64,000 nucleotides of DNA from Nocardia amamiensis NBRC 102102 (GTDB lineage: Bacteria > Actinomycetota > Actinomycetes > Mycobacteriales > Mycobacteriaceae): the NCBI RefSeq assembly GCF_001612745.1, contig NZ_BDBA01000033.1:1-64000 (forward strand), read 5' to 3'. Positions 53,651 to 63,185 of this stretch are shown one piece after another. The notes beneath the pieces were generated by a model. It was given only the letters and a program-made list of their open reading frames with translations. It was not told the DNA's origin and searched no databases. Both the position numbers and the translations under genes were made by a program. Position 1 is the first letter of the stretch, and every line of letters starts with the position of its first letter.

Positions 53651-53660
53651 AGATGCGACA

Positions 53661-53774
53661 CAGCGACGAAATGAATGTCGACGTTCGGCAGATTGAACCT
53701 GGTCCCGTACCCCTGATATTGGTCGGAGCTGATCGGCTCGCCGATCCGGCGTGCGTCCCGAAGATGCGCATCGG
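53661..53774 (-). pseudogene. Fragment of an XRE/TPR regulator gene
   Basis: This 114-bp stretch matches 55809-55922, an internal piece of the intact XRE/TPR gene further right, at about 85 percent identity. Translated leftwards it gives ARRIGEPISSDQYQGYGTRF and NVDIHFVAV against ARRIGEAISSDQYQEYGTRF in the intact protein. Nothing before or after matches, so it is a relic of a second copy. It lies just beyond the stop of another XRE gene. Confidence 0.8.
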
Positions 53775-53786
53775 CAACTTGGCTGC

Positions 53787-54746
53787 TCAAACGCTCATCT
53801 CGGGGTCGATCTGGGTGAGCATCGAGCGCGTCCAGTCGGTGCCCTTGTGACCATCCGGCAGAGCCGCGTACCCGTCCTCGGCTTCCCGTATCGCGTCTGG
53901 GGCGCGGCCCATCGCTGCTAGCACGACGCCGCGCTCGAGGCCCCAGAACCCCGGCGTGTACCAGTATCCGAACGCCGGGAGGTCGATCCCTTCGGTTGCC
54001 GCTGCTGCCACGTCGGCATGGTGCAGCGCCCGGGCAGCGCGGCGACGGTCTCCTTGCAGGGCGAGCAGTTCGGCCCGCTGATAGCGGTCGTAGACGCCGA
54101 GAATCGGATGCGCCCGTGTGACGGCTATCGCCGAGTCGGTGAGGTCCACAGCGCGCTGTAGGTCGCCGTTGTGGCGCGCGGCATAGGCGCGGAAGCTGTG
54201 CGCGTGCGCAAGCTGTGATGGGTCATTGCCGTCAGCGGCGAGCTTGGCGGCGTCGCCGAGGACCCTGTCGGCGATGTGCGCTCGGTGGGTGGCGTGCTCC
54301 AACCAGCCACGGTATCGCGTGATTTCGGATGCGAGGCTGGCCGAAGCTGGGCCGCCTGCTCGGTGGCGTGCCAGGGTGCGCGCTGTTGCATCCATGCCGC
54401 GGACCAGCTGCACGACGGCCGCCGCGCCCACAATGTCCTCGAGGTGTCGTGTGCGGTCCAGAATCGCGGAGATGTCGTTCAGTCCTGCACGGCCCGCGCT
54501 GGACGGGTCACCTACGGTCGCGCCGAGCCGTTCCAGGTCGACGGATTCCAGCCCCAGCACGGGATCCGACAGCACCGACCGGTATGCCTCTAGCACTGCG
54601 GCGGTTACGGGCCGCTGGCCGGTCTCGATCAGCGATAGGTAGCCCGGGGTGAAGCAGGTCTTACCTGCCATGCGCCGCAAGCCGATACCGGCGATTGTGC
54701 GCAGCTCGCGCAGCAGTTCGCCCGTCACCCCCGTATCGGAAAACAC
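53787..54746 (-). CDS. XRE/TPR-type transcriptional regulator
   Basis: A 319-aa protein. The N-terminal helix-turn-helix includes GELLRELRTIAGIGLRRMAG, then FTPGYLSLIETGQRPV. The rest is helical repeats of the TPR kind (AHAHSFRAYAARHNGDLQRA, RYQRAELLALQGDRRRAARA). GTG 54746 lies 8 nt after a CATAGT -10-like hexamer, pointing to a leaderless mRNA; GTG 54728 is an alternative. It is divergent from a small membrane-protein gene. Such pairs often sense peptides or stress; the target is unknown. Confidence 0.8.
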   Translation of the reverse strand: MFSDTGVTGELLRELRTIAGIGLRRMAGKTCFTPGYLSLIETGQRPVTAAVLEAYRSVLSDPVLGLESVDLERLGATVGDPSSAGRAGLNDISAILDRTRHLEDIVGAAAVVQLVRGMDATARTLARHRAGGPASASLASEITRYRGWLEHATHRAHIADRVLGDAAKLAADGNDPSQLAHAHSFRAYAARHNGDLQRAVDLTDSAIAVTRAHPILGVYDRYQRAELLALQGDRRRAARALHHADVAAAATEGIDLPAFGYWYTPGFWGLERGVVLAAMGRAPDAIREAEDGYAALPDGHKGTDWTRSMLTQIDPEMSV

Positions 54747-54805
54747 ACGCAAACACTATGCCCATTCGGCGAAGTCTGCTGGCAGAACACACTTTCCGTA
54801 GCACT

Positions 54806-55109
54806 CGACGCCGGGTTGACCCGCGAGTCCCCGGCGTCGGGTGCTCACCAACCACACCAACGCGCCAGGGGGTATCGGGATGCCCGAAGAACTCGCAGTC
54901 GTATTGATCGTCGCAGCCGCCGTCGCCGGGATGCTGCTACTGCTGTTCTGCGTGCTGCCGTGGCTGATCGACCTGGGCGGTCAACTGTCCGAACTCGAGC
55001 ACACCGACGAACTGCCGCAACGCCCAGGACCTCACGCAGCGCCGCGCAGACCATTCCCGGTGGATGAAGCGCACTGGGTGACACAGGAACACATCGACTG
55101 CGACGCCCG
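54806..55109 (+). repeat. Direct repeat copy A: promoter and 5' part of the small membrane-protein gene
   Basis: This 304-bp segment is nearly identical to 56768-57069. It begins with an inverted repeat (CGACGCCGGG...CCCGGCGTCG) and includes the upstream region and the first 77 codons of the small gene. Downstream of 55110 this copy continues into a duplicated mas4B end rather than the natural 3' end. Confidence 0.92.
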
Positions 55110-55224
55110 TAACCAGGTCATGACGAGAAAGACATCCCAGGGCACCACCACTGGCAGCCGGGTGCGCGTCACCTTGGCGAAAACCGACTCGCGCTGGTGG
55201 GTCGAGGTCGTCACTCCGGTCTGA
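54880..55224 (+). CDS. Chimeric small membrane protein (duplicated gene fused to the mas4B end)
   Basis: A 114-aa open frame. Residues 1-76 (MPEELAVVLIVAAAVAGML...HIDCDAR) duplicate the small membrane protein at 56840-57148, with one transmembrane helix near residues 5-28. Residues 77-114 (NQVMTRKTSQ...WVEVVTPV) duplicate the last residues of Mas4B in frame. The fusion therefore joins two unrelated genes. It has a ribosome site (cagggggtatcggg) and an intact frame, so it may be expressed. The function of either part is unknown. Confidence 0.75.
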   Translation: MPEELAVVLIVAAAVAGMLLLLFCVLPWLIDLGGQLSELEHTDELPQRPGPHAAPRRPFPVDEAHWVTQEHIDCDARNQVMTRKTSQGTTTGSRVRVTLAKTDSRWWVEVVTPV

Positions 55225-55241
55225 GCCGCCCGAGAACTAGA
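55111..55241 (+). repeat. Direct repeat copy 2: duplicated 3' end of mas4B
   Basis: Second copy of the segment described at 53228-53358, with scattered substitutions and a 3-bp deletion relative to the mas4B copy. It keeps the reading frame and stop codon and provides the tail of the chimeric gene. The bases after the stop are also shared (gagc...gcccaagaac-like). Confidence 0.9.
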
Positions 55242-55271
55242 CCCAGAAATTCATGCCCAGCGTCGGCATCC

Positions 55272-55508
55272 CGGTTTGCTCGGGTCTGCGTCATCGGCGC
55301 ACGGTCCATCGACGCGGCGGGCGTCGATCAGGGCGTGCACCTGTTCACGGCGCGCCTACGCGACGGCAACGGCGACCCGTGCCCCGGCGTGACGATCACC
55401 TGGCTCGACCATCAGCCGCGGTCATCATGGACAACTCGGTGATCAGCTTCGACAATCTCCGGGTCGAGCGCAGTGTCTGGCTGAGCAACGACCTGGCCAC
55501 CAGCGATG
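55272..55508 (+). pseudogene. Remnant of an acyl-CoA oxidase gene
   Basis: The first part reads RVCVIGARSIDAAGVDQGVH then LFTARLRDGNGDPCPGVTI, the acyl-CoA oxidase pattern of a GVHxF strand followed by RDxxGxxxPGV. A shift of frame near 55400-55425 follows, after which MDNSVISFDNLRV matches the GVDNGxxxFDxVRVPR block. Neither end of the gene is present. It follows the duplicated mas4B end directly, so it may be what once lay downstream of mce4. Identification is from motif memory. Confidence 0.55.
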
Positions 55509-55512
55509 CGGC

Positions 55513-56700
55513 TCAAATCTTGACGTTGGCCCACTTCGCGAACCGGGTCAGGGCGTCGGTTCCGCGGCGGGCGTGGGCGAGTACGCGAACGGTCTCATGC
55601 ACCTGGGGGTGGTTGCGCGTCAGCTCCGGCGCGATCTTGCGCGCGTGTTCGAGGCTGGTCAGCGCACGCTGCTTGTCCCCGTGTAGCAACCATGCGCGAG
55701 ACACATCGATCCAGTGATGCCCGGCACGGGAGGGAGCGACCGACGCCGGTAGGCGTACCTGTCCTGCGCGGGATACGGCCGTTGTCCCATCGGACAGTTC
55801 GACCGGTACAGCGACGAAGTGAATGTCGACGTTCGCCAGATCGAACCGGGTCCCGTACTCCTGATACTGGTCGGAGCTGATCGCCTCGCCGATCCGGCGT
55901 GCCTCCCGAAGATGCGCGTCGGCGGTGTCGCCGTCGAGCGCACGAGCCGACAGTATCGAACCCCGCAGGTGCAACGCGCCGCGCACCGCGAGGATCTCCG
56001 GTGTCGTGGGTAGCTGCTCGCTGGCGGCGTACGCGCGCTCAACGATCCGCAACCCAGCGGCGTACGCGCCGGAATACAGCAGGATCACCGCGCGATGGAA
56101 TTCCGCCGCGATCGGCCACGCCGGGTCACCACTGCGCTCAGCGGCCCATACGCAACGCTCGGCTGCCAGCCCGGCGAGATCGAGATAGCCGTACCGGTAG
56201 GCGATCGATGACGCGCTGTTATAGGCGTAGGCGAGCGTCGAATAGATCGCGCCCAAGCGAGGCTCGGAAGGCTCGTCGTTCGCGAGCACATGCAGACCGT
56301 GGATCACGTCCGGCAGTTCGGCGATGCGGTCACCGTACCGGCCCCGGTGCCTGCTCTCCCGGACCCGATGCAGTGCCGCAGTCAAATCCACGAATGTCGC
56401 TGGCCCGGTTAGTGGTTCATCGTCGAACGCCAGGATCGAGCGTCGCAGCCCGGGGATGGCGGCGTGCGCCGCAGTGTCGACGCGCACCGGCGCATAGGGC
56501 TGTCCAGTCAGAGCTTCGACGTTCACACCCAGCGCTCGGGCCACGGCCGCGATGAACGCGGGCGAGGCGGGGCGGGTGCCTCGCTCGACCTTGCGCAGCA
56601 GCGACATCGACACGTTCGCCTTCTGCGCAAGCTGTAGCTGGGTGAGCCGGGCAAGCTTGCGCGCCCTCGCGGTCCGTTCGCCGATCCCCGCATCGTCCAT
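55513..56700 (-). CDS. XRE-family regulator with TPR-like C-terminus
   Basis: A 395-aa regulator. The N-terminal helix-turn-helix is ARKLARLTQLQLAQKANVS then SLLRKVERGTRPASPAFI; helical TPR-like repeats follow (AERCVWAAERSGDPAWPIA, ARRIGEAISSDQYQEYGTRF, ALTSLEHARKIAPEL). It is divergent from the intact small membrane-protein gene, separated by 139 bp with an inverted repeat. A 114-bp relic of a second copy lies at 53661-53774. Ligand and targets are unknown. Confidence 0.87.
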   Translation of the reverse strand: MDDAGIGERTARARKLARLTQLQLAQKANVSMSLLRKVERGTRPASPAFIAAVARALGVNVEALTGQPYAPVRVDTAAHAAIPGLRRSILAFDDEPLTGPATFVDLTAALHRVRESRHRGRYGDRIAELPDVIHGLHVLANDEPSEPRLGAIYSTLAYAYNSASSIAYRYGYLDLAGLAAERCVWAAERSGDPAWPIAAEFHRAVILLYSGAYAAGLRIVERAYAASEQLPTTPEILAVRGALHLRGSILSARALDGDTADAHLREARRIGEAISSDQYQEYGTRFDLANVDIHFVAVPVELSDGTTAVSRAGQVRLPASVAPSRAGHHWIDVSRAWLLHGDKQRALTSLEHARKIAPELTRNHPQVHETVRVLAHARRGTDALTRFAKWANVKI

Positions 56701-56767
56701 GCCCCCACGGTGACACACGATGTGCCGCTCCGCATGGGTTCACCCAGGACAAGGTATCCCCAGGCCC

Positions 56768-57069
56768 CGACGCCGGGTTGACCCGAGTCCTCGGCGTCGG
56801 GTGCTCACCAACCACACCAACGCGCCAAGGGGTATCGGGATGCCCGAAGAACTCGCAGTCGTATTGATCGTCGCAGCCGCCGTCGTCGGGATGCTGCTAC
56901 TGCTGTTCTGCGTGCTGCCGTGGCTGATCGACCTGGGCGGCCGACTGTCCGAACTCGAGCACACCGACGAACTGCCGCAACGCCCAGGACCTCACGCAGC
57001 GCCGCGCAGACCATTCCCGGTGGATGAAGCGCACTGGGTGACACAGGAACACATCGACTGCGACGCCCG
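56768..57069 (+). repeat. Direct repeat copy B: promoter and 5' part of the small membrane-protein gene
   Basis: Partner of 54806-55109. It includes the inverted repeat CGACGCCGGG...CTCGGCGTCG with one mismatch, the ribosome site and the first 77 codons. Here the gene continues to its own 3' end, so this is the intact copy. Confidence 0.92.
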
Positions 57070-57148
57070 CACTTGCGGTGCCAAGGGCGCAGCTATCGAC
57101 GTGCTCATCGAAGCCGGGCGCATGCGGCCCGGGAGGAACCTCCGGTGA
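56840..57148 (+). CDS. Small single-pass membrane protein beside the XRE/TPR gene
   Basis: A 102-aa protein: one N-terminal membrane helix (LAVVLIVAAAVVGMLLLLF), then a polar stretch with ELEHTDELPQRPGPHA and a C-terminus with two Cys (EHIDCDARTCGAKGAA) and Arg-rich end (EAGRMRPGRNLR). I do not recognise the family. It is divergent from the XRE/TPR gene and its stop overlaps the next small frame (GTGA). The pairing is repeated in the left copy, suggesting a functional link between regulator and membrane protein. Confidence 0.75.
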   Translation: MPEELAVVLIVAAAVVGMLLLLFCVLPWLIDLGGRLSELEHTDELPQRPGPHAAPRRPFPVDEAHWVTQEHIDCDARTCGAKGAAIDVLIEAGRMRPGRNLR

Positions 57149-57318
57149 ATGCCGGTGTCAACCATGGCGATGACGGACTCCGGATCCGCGAATTCCTCAC
57201 CGACGGCTCCGTGCAGTTCAAACCCCCGAAGAGAGCACGCCGAAATTCTCGAGGACGAGGCGATCGACCCGGCCTATGCGTGATCTCGGACCCGCGCTAC
57301 CGCGATTTCCTGCCCTGA
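57145..57318 (+). CDS. Small hypothetical protein coupled to the membrane protein
   Basis: A 57-aa frame starting with GTG that overlaps the preceding TGA, with a gaggaacctcc site upstream. It reads VNAGVNHGDDGLRIREFLTD, then a basic stretch (KPPKRARRNSRGRG) and ends DPRYRDFLP. No domain is recognised. The overlap and ribosome site are the only support. Confidence 0.45.
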   Translation: MNAGVNHGDDGLRIREFLTDGSVQFKPPKRARRNSRGRGDRPGLCVISDPRYRDFLP

Positions 57319-57453
57319 CTCCGGGCTGAGCTGCGTGCGACCGGCGGTGCTACGGTCCCATCACCGAGGCAGGTACCTAGCCTCGTGGACCTCGGCGTGA
57401 AGCTCGACTCCAGTAGTGGAGTTCGTGAACACGATGAGCCCGAAGCACCAGTG

Positions 57454-58941
57454 CTACGTGGTGGCAGTCGAGGTCTTGTCAGTGCCGGGCGAGTCCGTTT
57501 CGCGGGGCAGCCGCACAGTGAATGTTGTCCCTTCACCAGGCGCGCTGTGCACGCCGACTTTGCCGCCGTGGGCGGTGACCAGGGCTTGGACGATGGAGAG
57601 GCCGAGTCCGGTGCCGCCGCTGCTGCGGGTGCGGGAGGTGTCGGTGCGGTAGAAGCGTTCGAAGACGCGTTCGGCCTCCTCCGGCGGCAGGCCGGGGCCG
57701 GTGTCGGCGACCTCGAGCAGAACGTGATCGGCCGCGGGTGTCAGCCGGACCGTCACCGCGGCGTCGGGTGTTGTGTGCGTGACGGCGTTGTTCAGCAGGT
57801 TGTCCAGGACCTGGCGCAACCGCGCCTCGTCGCCGGGTACCTCCAGCGTTCCTTCGCCCGGTTCGACCTTCAGCTCGATGGTGCGTATGGGTCCGTCGGT
57901 GTGCCCGGCGGCAACCACCGCGCGCGCGTTGTGCACCGCGTCGCTGGCGATCGCGAGCAAGTCCACCTGACCCAGCTCCAGCGGGCGTTGGGCATCCAGC
58001 CGCGCCAGCATCAGCAGGTCTTCGACCAGCACGCCCATTCGCTGGGATTCACGCTCGATGCGGTCCATGAACGTGCCCGGATCGGCGGTGGCGCCTTGGC
58101 GGTACAACTCGGCGAACCCGCGGATCGTGGTCAGCGGGGTGCGCAGTTCGTGACTGGCGTCGGCGACGAACCGGCGCATGCGCTCCTCGGAACGCCGGGC
58201 TGCCTCCTCGGAGGCCTCGGTCGCGGTGAACGCGCGCTGGATCTGCGTCAGCATGCTGTTCAGCGACCGGGACAACCGGTCGACTTCGGTGTTGGTGCCC
58301 CGCACCGGGACGCGGCGGTGCAGGTCGCCGCCCGCGATCGCCGCGGCGATACTTTCCACCCGGCGCAACGGCCGCAGACTGCGCCGCACCATGAAGTACG
58401 CGATCACCGCGAGCGCGGCCAGGACGATCGCGCCGACGATCAACTGCAGCATGATCAACCGCTGCACCGTGTCGGTGTTTTGCGTGAGCGGCAGCGCCAC
58501 CGTGGTCGTGGCGTCTGGAGTGCGCACCGTCAGCGCACGCCACTCGGTCGGTCCCTTCACGGAGCCAACGGTGTACGGACCCGATCGCGGTGTCTGTGGG
58601 AGGTCGGGTTCGGTATTGACACCGAAAGCCCCGATCACGAACATGCGCCCGTCGGTCCGCAACGAGCGCACATAGAACTGGCTGGGGGCGTGGCGTGGGT
58701 CGGGCGGTAGCACCGGCGTTGGAGGGGGCCGCCGCGACCACTCCATCGCGCCCTCGCGCAACTGCTGGTCGGTCCGGTCGGTCAGCTGCTGTTCCAAGGC
58801 GGAGGTGACCACCATGCCGGAGACGAGCAGGCCGAGCCCGGCGGTGAGCACCAGCAGGACCATCAGCGTCACGCGCAGGGGGATCGCGGACAGCAGTTCG
58901 GAGGCTTTCGTACGCGCCGTCGCGACCTTGCTCGGGCTCAC
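57454..58941 (-). CDS. phoR: PhoR-like sensor histidine kinase
   Basis: A 495-aa two-pass sensor kinase. Membrane helices near residues 20-40 ([19 protein letters not shown]) and 172-195 flank a sensor domain of about 130 residues with [22 protein letters not shown] region follows, then H-box [20 protein letters not shown]-box [22 protein letters not shown] and GGTGLGLSI. Overall it resembles mycobacterial PhoR closely. GTG start overlapping the phoP stop (GTGA). PhoPR controls envelope lipids and stress responses in mycobacteria. Confidence 0.88.
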   Translation of the reverse strand: MSPSKVATARTKASELLSAIPLRVTLMVLLVLTAGLGLLVSGMVVTSALEQQLTDRTDQQLREGAMEWSRRPPPTPVLPPDPRHAPSQFYVRSLRTDGRMFVIGAFGVNTEPDLPQTPRSGPYTVGSVKGPTEWRALTVRTPDATTTVALPLTQNTDTVQRLIMLQLIVGAIVLAALAVIAYFMVRRSLRPLRRVESIAAAIAGGDLHRRVPVRGTNTEVDRLSRSLNSMLTQIQRAFTATEASEEAARRSEERMRRFVADASHELRTPLTTIRGFAELYRQGATADPGTFMDRIERESQRMGVLVEDLLMLARLDAQRPLELGQVDLLAIASDAVHNARAVVAAGHTDGPIRTIELKVEPGEGTLEVPGDEARLRQVLDNLLNNAVTHTTPDAAVTVRLTPAADHVLLEVADTGPGLPPEEAERVFERFYRTDTSRTRSSGGTGLGLSIVQALVTAHGGKVGVHSAPGEGTTFTVRLPRETDSPGTDKTSTATT

Positions 58942-59666
58942 GTTCCGCTCTTGCGATGGGGTGCGCGCATGACGTAGCCGACGCCGCGCAGAGTATGGAT
59001 CAGCCGCGTATGGCCCGTGTCGACCTTCTTGCGCAGGTAGGAGACGTACGTCTCCACAACGCCGACCTCGCCGCCGAAGTCGTAACGCCACACGTGATCG
59101 AGGATGCGCGGCTTGCTCAACACCGTTCCGGCATTGACCATGAAATACCGCAGCAACGTGAACTCGGTGGGCGACAGCGCCACCGGCTCGCCCGCCTTCC
59201 ACACTTCATGGGTGTCGTCGTCGAGCTCGATGTCCTCGAAGCGGATCCGCGAGCTCTCCCGCTGCGGCGCGGCGTGACCGGCGCGCCGCAAGATGACGCG
59301 CAACCTCGCCACGACCTCTTCCAGGCTGAACGGCTTGGTGACGTAGTCGTCGGCTCCCAGGGTGAGGCCGGCGACTTTGTCCTGCACCTCGTCCCGTGCG
59401 GTCAGGAACAGCACGGGCGCGTCGACGCCATCCGCGCGCAGCCTGCGCAGCAGGCCGAAGCCGTCCATACCCGGCATCATCACGTCCATGATGAGCGCTT
59501 GCGGGCGGAACGTGCGCGCCTTGTCCAGCGCTTGGGGGCCATCCGCCGCGGTGTCCACCTCGAAGCCCTGATAGCGCAGGCTCACCGCGAGGAGTTCGAC
59601 GATCATCGGCTCGTCGTCGACCACCAGCACCCTGGCCTCGGGTTGCTCCACCGGCGCACTACTCAT
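58938..59666 (-). CDS. phoP: PhoP-like response regulator (OmpR family)
   Basis: A 242-aa OmpR-type response regulator. The receiver has the phospho-acceptor Asp in [14 protein letters not shown] and Lys in [15 protein letters not shown]. The winged-helix domain contains [20 protein letters not shown] and [20 protein letters not shown], nearly the PhoP sequence of mycobacteria. Translationally coupled to phoR. Its place between mce4 and otsA differs from M. tuberculosis, where phoPR is elsewhere. Confidence 0.88.
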   Translation of the reverse strand: MSSAPVEQPEARVLVVDDEPMIVELLAVSLRYQGFEVDTAADGPQALDKARTFRPQALIMDVMMPGMDGFGLLRRLRADGVDAPVLFLTARDEVQDKVAGLTLGADDYVTKPFSLEEVVARLRVILRRAGHAAPQRESSRIRFEDIELDDDTHEVWKAGEPVALSPTEFTLLRYFMVNAGTVLSKPRILDHVWRYDFGGEVGVVETYVSYLRKKVDTGHTRLIHTLRGVGYVMRAPHRKSGT

Positions 59667-59751
59667 GGCTTCATGGTCCAGTACCCGGCTGCGAAGTTCC
59701 TGGATCGAAGCTGGGTGATCGCTGTGCGCCGTGGGTCGGCTGGATGCCTGG

Positions 59752-61311
<1,560 letters not shown>

Positions 61312-61378
61312 TCACGCATCCTTTGTGCGTTGCTGTATCCCGCTGGAGTCGACGTCGCCGTTGGCGTCGAGAACGAGA

Positions 61379-61549
61379 CTATTCGCCCCGGGTGCTCGGT
61401 CCAATACCCAACATAGACAACAACATCCGGCATTCGTCGGCATCTTCGGCGTAGGCCGCGACGACCCGCTGCGCCTGGCGGGCGGTCTCGTCGGCGAGTG
61501 GCTCCAGTTCGTCGTCCGCAATGTCGTTGGCGCTGCCCTTCGCGGCCAT
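61379..61549 (-). CDS. Small protein upstream of otsA
   Basis: A 56-aa frame: MAAKGSANDIADDELEPLAD, then ARQAQRVVAAYAEDADEC, ending GIGPSTRGE at a TAG. It is acidic and helical with one Cys. It starts with ATG after gaggactt-like bases and lies 67 bp upstream of otsA in the same direction. A small hypothetical gene of similar size flanks otsA in M. tuberculosis (Rv3489), which supports it being real. Function unknown. Confidence 0.6.
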   Translation of the reverse strand: MAAKGSANDIADDELEPLADETARQAQRVVAAYAEDADECRMLLSMLGIGPSTRGE

Positions 61550-61737
61550 TGTCAAGTCCTCCCGGCTCAGTGCGCTCGTACGTGCGAAAAGTCAATGGTA
61601 TGCGACGCTGGGAATGGCGTCCGCCTGGGCGGCCGACCGCCGCGTGGCACTCGACACCAGGTCACCCGGTCGGTGCGCCGACCCTGCGGGTCCCTATACC
61701 GTGGGGAGCGCAGCACCAACTCCACGAAAGGGTCGAC

Positions 61738-62571
61738 ATGCCGCTGGCCACGGTGAACGGGATTTCCCTCAACTATCAGGTGAAGGGTGACCGCGCCAGG
61801 GGCACCGACGTCAAGGGTTCGGCGCCGCTGGTGGTCATGATCATGGGCACCGGCAGTCCCGGCCGGGTGTGGGAGCTGCACCAGGTTCCGGCGCTGGTCG
61901 CGGCCGGTTACCGGGTATGCACCTTCGACAACCGCGGCATCGCGCCGTCCTTCGAGGCGGCCTCCGGCATGACCATCGACGATCTGGTCGCCGACACGGC
62001 CGCCCTCATCGAATTCCTCGGCGAGGGTCCCGCCCTGGTCGCCGGGACGTCGATGGGCGCTCGGGTGGCCCAGGAGCTGGCGCTGGCCCACCCCGACCTG
62101 GTGCGCAAGGCGGTGTTCATGGCCGGTCACGGACGGCTCGACCAATTCCAGAAGACGCTGTCGCTCGGCGAACACGAACTGGACGCCAGCGGGGTGAAGC
62201 TGCCGGCGAAATACGAGGCCGCGATTACCGCGGTGATGAATCTCTCGCCCGCCACCATGGCCGAGCCGAACGCCGCCCGCGACTGGCTGGACCTGTTCGA
62301 GTTCACCGGCGGACCGGTTGCGCCCGGCATCCGCGCGCAGCGCAGGATGGACCACGATTTCGACCGGGTCCAGGCATACCGGGCGATTCGCGTGCCCTGC
62401 CTTTCGGTCGGATTCGCCGACGACCGGATGATTCCGCCGTACCTGTCCAGGGAGATCGCCGACGTGATCCCGGGCGCGCGATACCAGGAGGTGCCGGACG
62501 CTGGGCATTTCGGGTATTTGGAACGTCCGGAGGCGGTCAACAAGATTCTGCTCGACTTCTTTGCGAGCTGA
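61738..62571 (+). CDS. Alpha/beta-fold hydrolase
   Basis: A 277-aa alpha/beta hydrolase. The oxyanion loop region is MIMGTGSPGRVWELHQ, the nucleophile elbow GTSMGARVAQELA, the acid in GFADDRMIPP and the His in VPDAGHFGYLERPE. An N-terminal strand pair (MPLATVNGISLNYQVKG) is typical. A gaaaggg site precedes the ATG. It could be an esterase, lactonase or haloperoxidase-like enzyme; the substrate is not evident. Confidence 0.9.
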   Translation: MPLATVNGISLNYQVKGDRARGTDVKGSAPLVVMIMGTGSPGRVWELHQVPALVAAGYRVCTFDNRGIAPSFEAASGMTIDDLVADTAALIEFLGEGPALVAGTSMGARVAQELALAHPDLVRKAVFMAGHGRLDQFQKTLSLGEHELDASGVKLPAKYEAAITAVMNLSPATMAEPNAARDWLDLFEFTGGPVAPGIRAQRRMDHDFDRVQAYRAIRVPCLSVGFADDRMIPPYLSREIADVIPGARYQEVPDAGHFGYLERPEAVNKILLDFFAS

Positions 62572-62739
62572 TTGCGCGGCGGCCGACGTGCCCCCTGGGT
62601 AAGCGCCCAGGCGTAACGTCTCGCTTGCTAGTGTCGAAACAACGCTCGGGGACTCTCGACGCCGGTGGCTTGTGAAAACCGGGCGTCGGGCGAACCAAGA
62701 GCGATCCCGTACATTGCGCCAGTATCCAGTGAGGTGAAA

Positions 62740-62982
62740 TTGAGCACCAACCCCTTCGATGATGAAGACGGCCGCTTCTTCGTCCTGGTCAACGACGAGG
62801 AACAGCACTCCCTGTGGCCGGCCTTCGCAGAGGTTCCAGCCGGATGGCGAGTCGTGTTCGGCGAGGACAGCCGCGCCGCCTGTGTCGAGTACGTGGAGAA
62901 GAACTGGACCGACATGCGTCCGAAGAGCCTGCGCGACGCCATGGCCGCGGACGATGCGGCCCGCCAGGGAGCGCAGTCCTGA
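62740..62982 (+). CDS. MbtH-like protein (orphan)
   Basis: An 80-aa MbtH-domain protein: [40 protein letters not shown] and [14 protein letters not shown] contain the conserved Trp residues and Pro-Lys-Ser-Leu motif. MbtH proteins bind and activate adenylation domains of non-ribosomal peptide synthetases. No synthetase gene is in this window, so it must serve a distant one. TTG 62740 has a GAGGTG site; GTG 62734 is an alternative start. Confidence 0.9.
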   Translation: MSTNPFDDEDGRFFVLVNDEEQHSLWPAFAEVPAGWRVVFGEDSRAACVEYVEKNWTDMRPKSLRDAMAADDAARQGAQS

Positions 62983-63028
62983 TCCTCCCGCGGTAATCGA
63001 TACTGCGCCGGGGACGATTCGACCGCCG

Positions 63029-63059
63029 CTGCGTGACACCGAAACCCGGTGTCACGCAG
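63029..63059 (+). terminator. Hairpin after the MbtH gene
   Basis: CTGCGTGACACCG and CGGTGTCACGCAG form a perfect 13-bp stem with a 5-nt loop, 46 bp after the MbtH stop and before the tRNA gene. Confidence 0.8.
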
Positions 63060-63095
63060 TCGGCGTGCCCGGCTATGATGACAACCGCTTTCCTC

Positions 63096-63170
63096 GCCTC
63101 CTTAGCTCAGTGGTAGAGCACTCGCCTTGTAAGCGAGCGGTCGTCAGTTCAATCCTGACAGGGGGCTCCA
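63096..63170 (+). tRNA. tRNA-Thr (anticodon TGT)
   Basis: The 75-nt sequence folds into a complete cloverleaf. The acceptor arms GCCTCCT and AGGGGGC pair with one G-U; the D-arm is GCTC...GAGC; the anticodon stem CTCGC/GCGAG holds the loop CTTGTAA with anticodon TGT; the T-arm has TTCAATC. The 3' CCA is encoded. Confidence 0.95.
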
Positions 63171-63185
63171 TCCAGCCGCTGCGCG

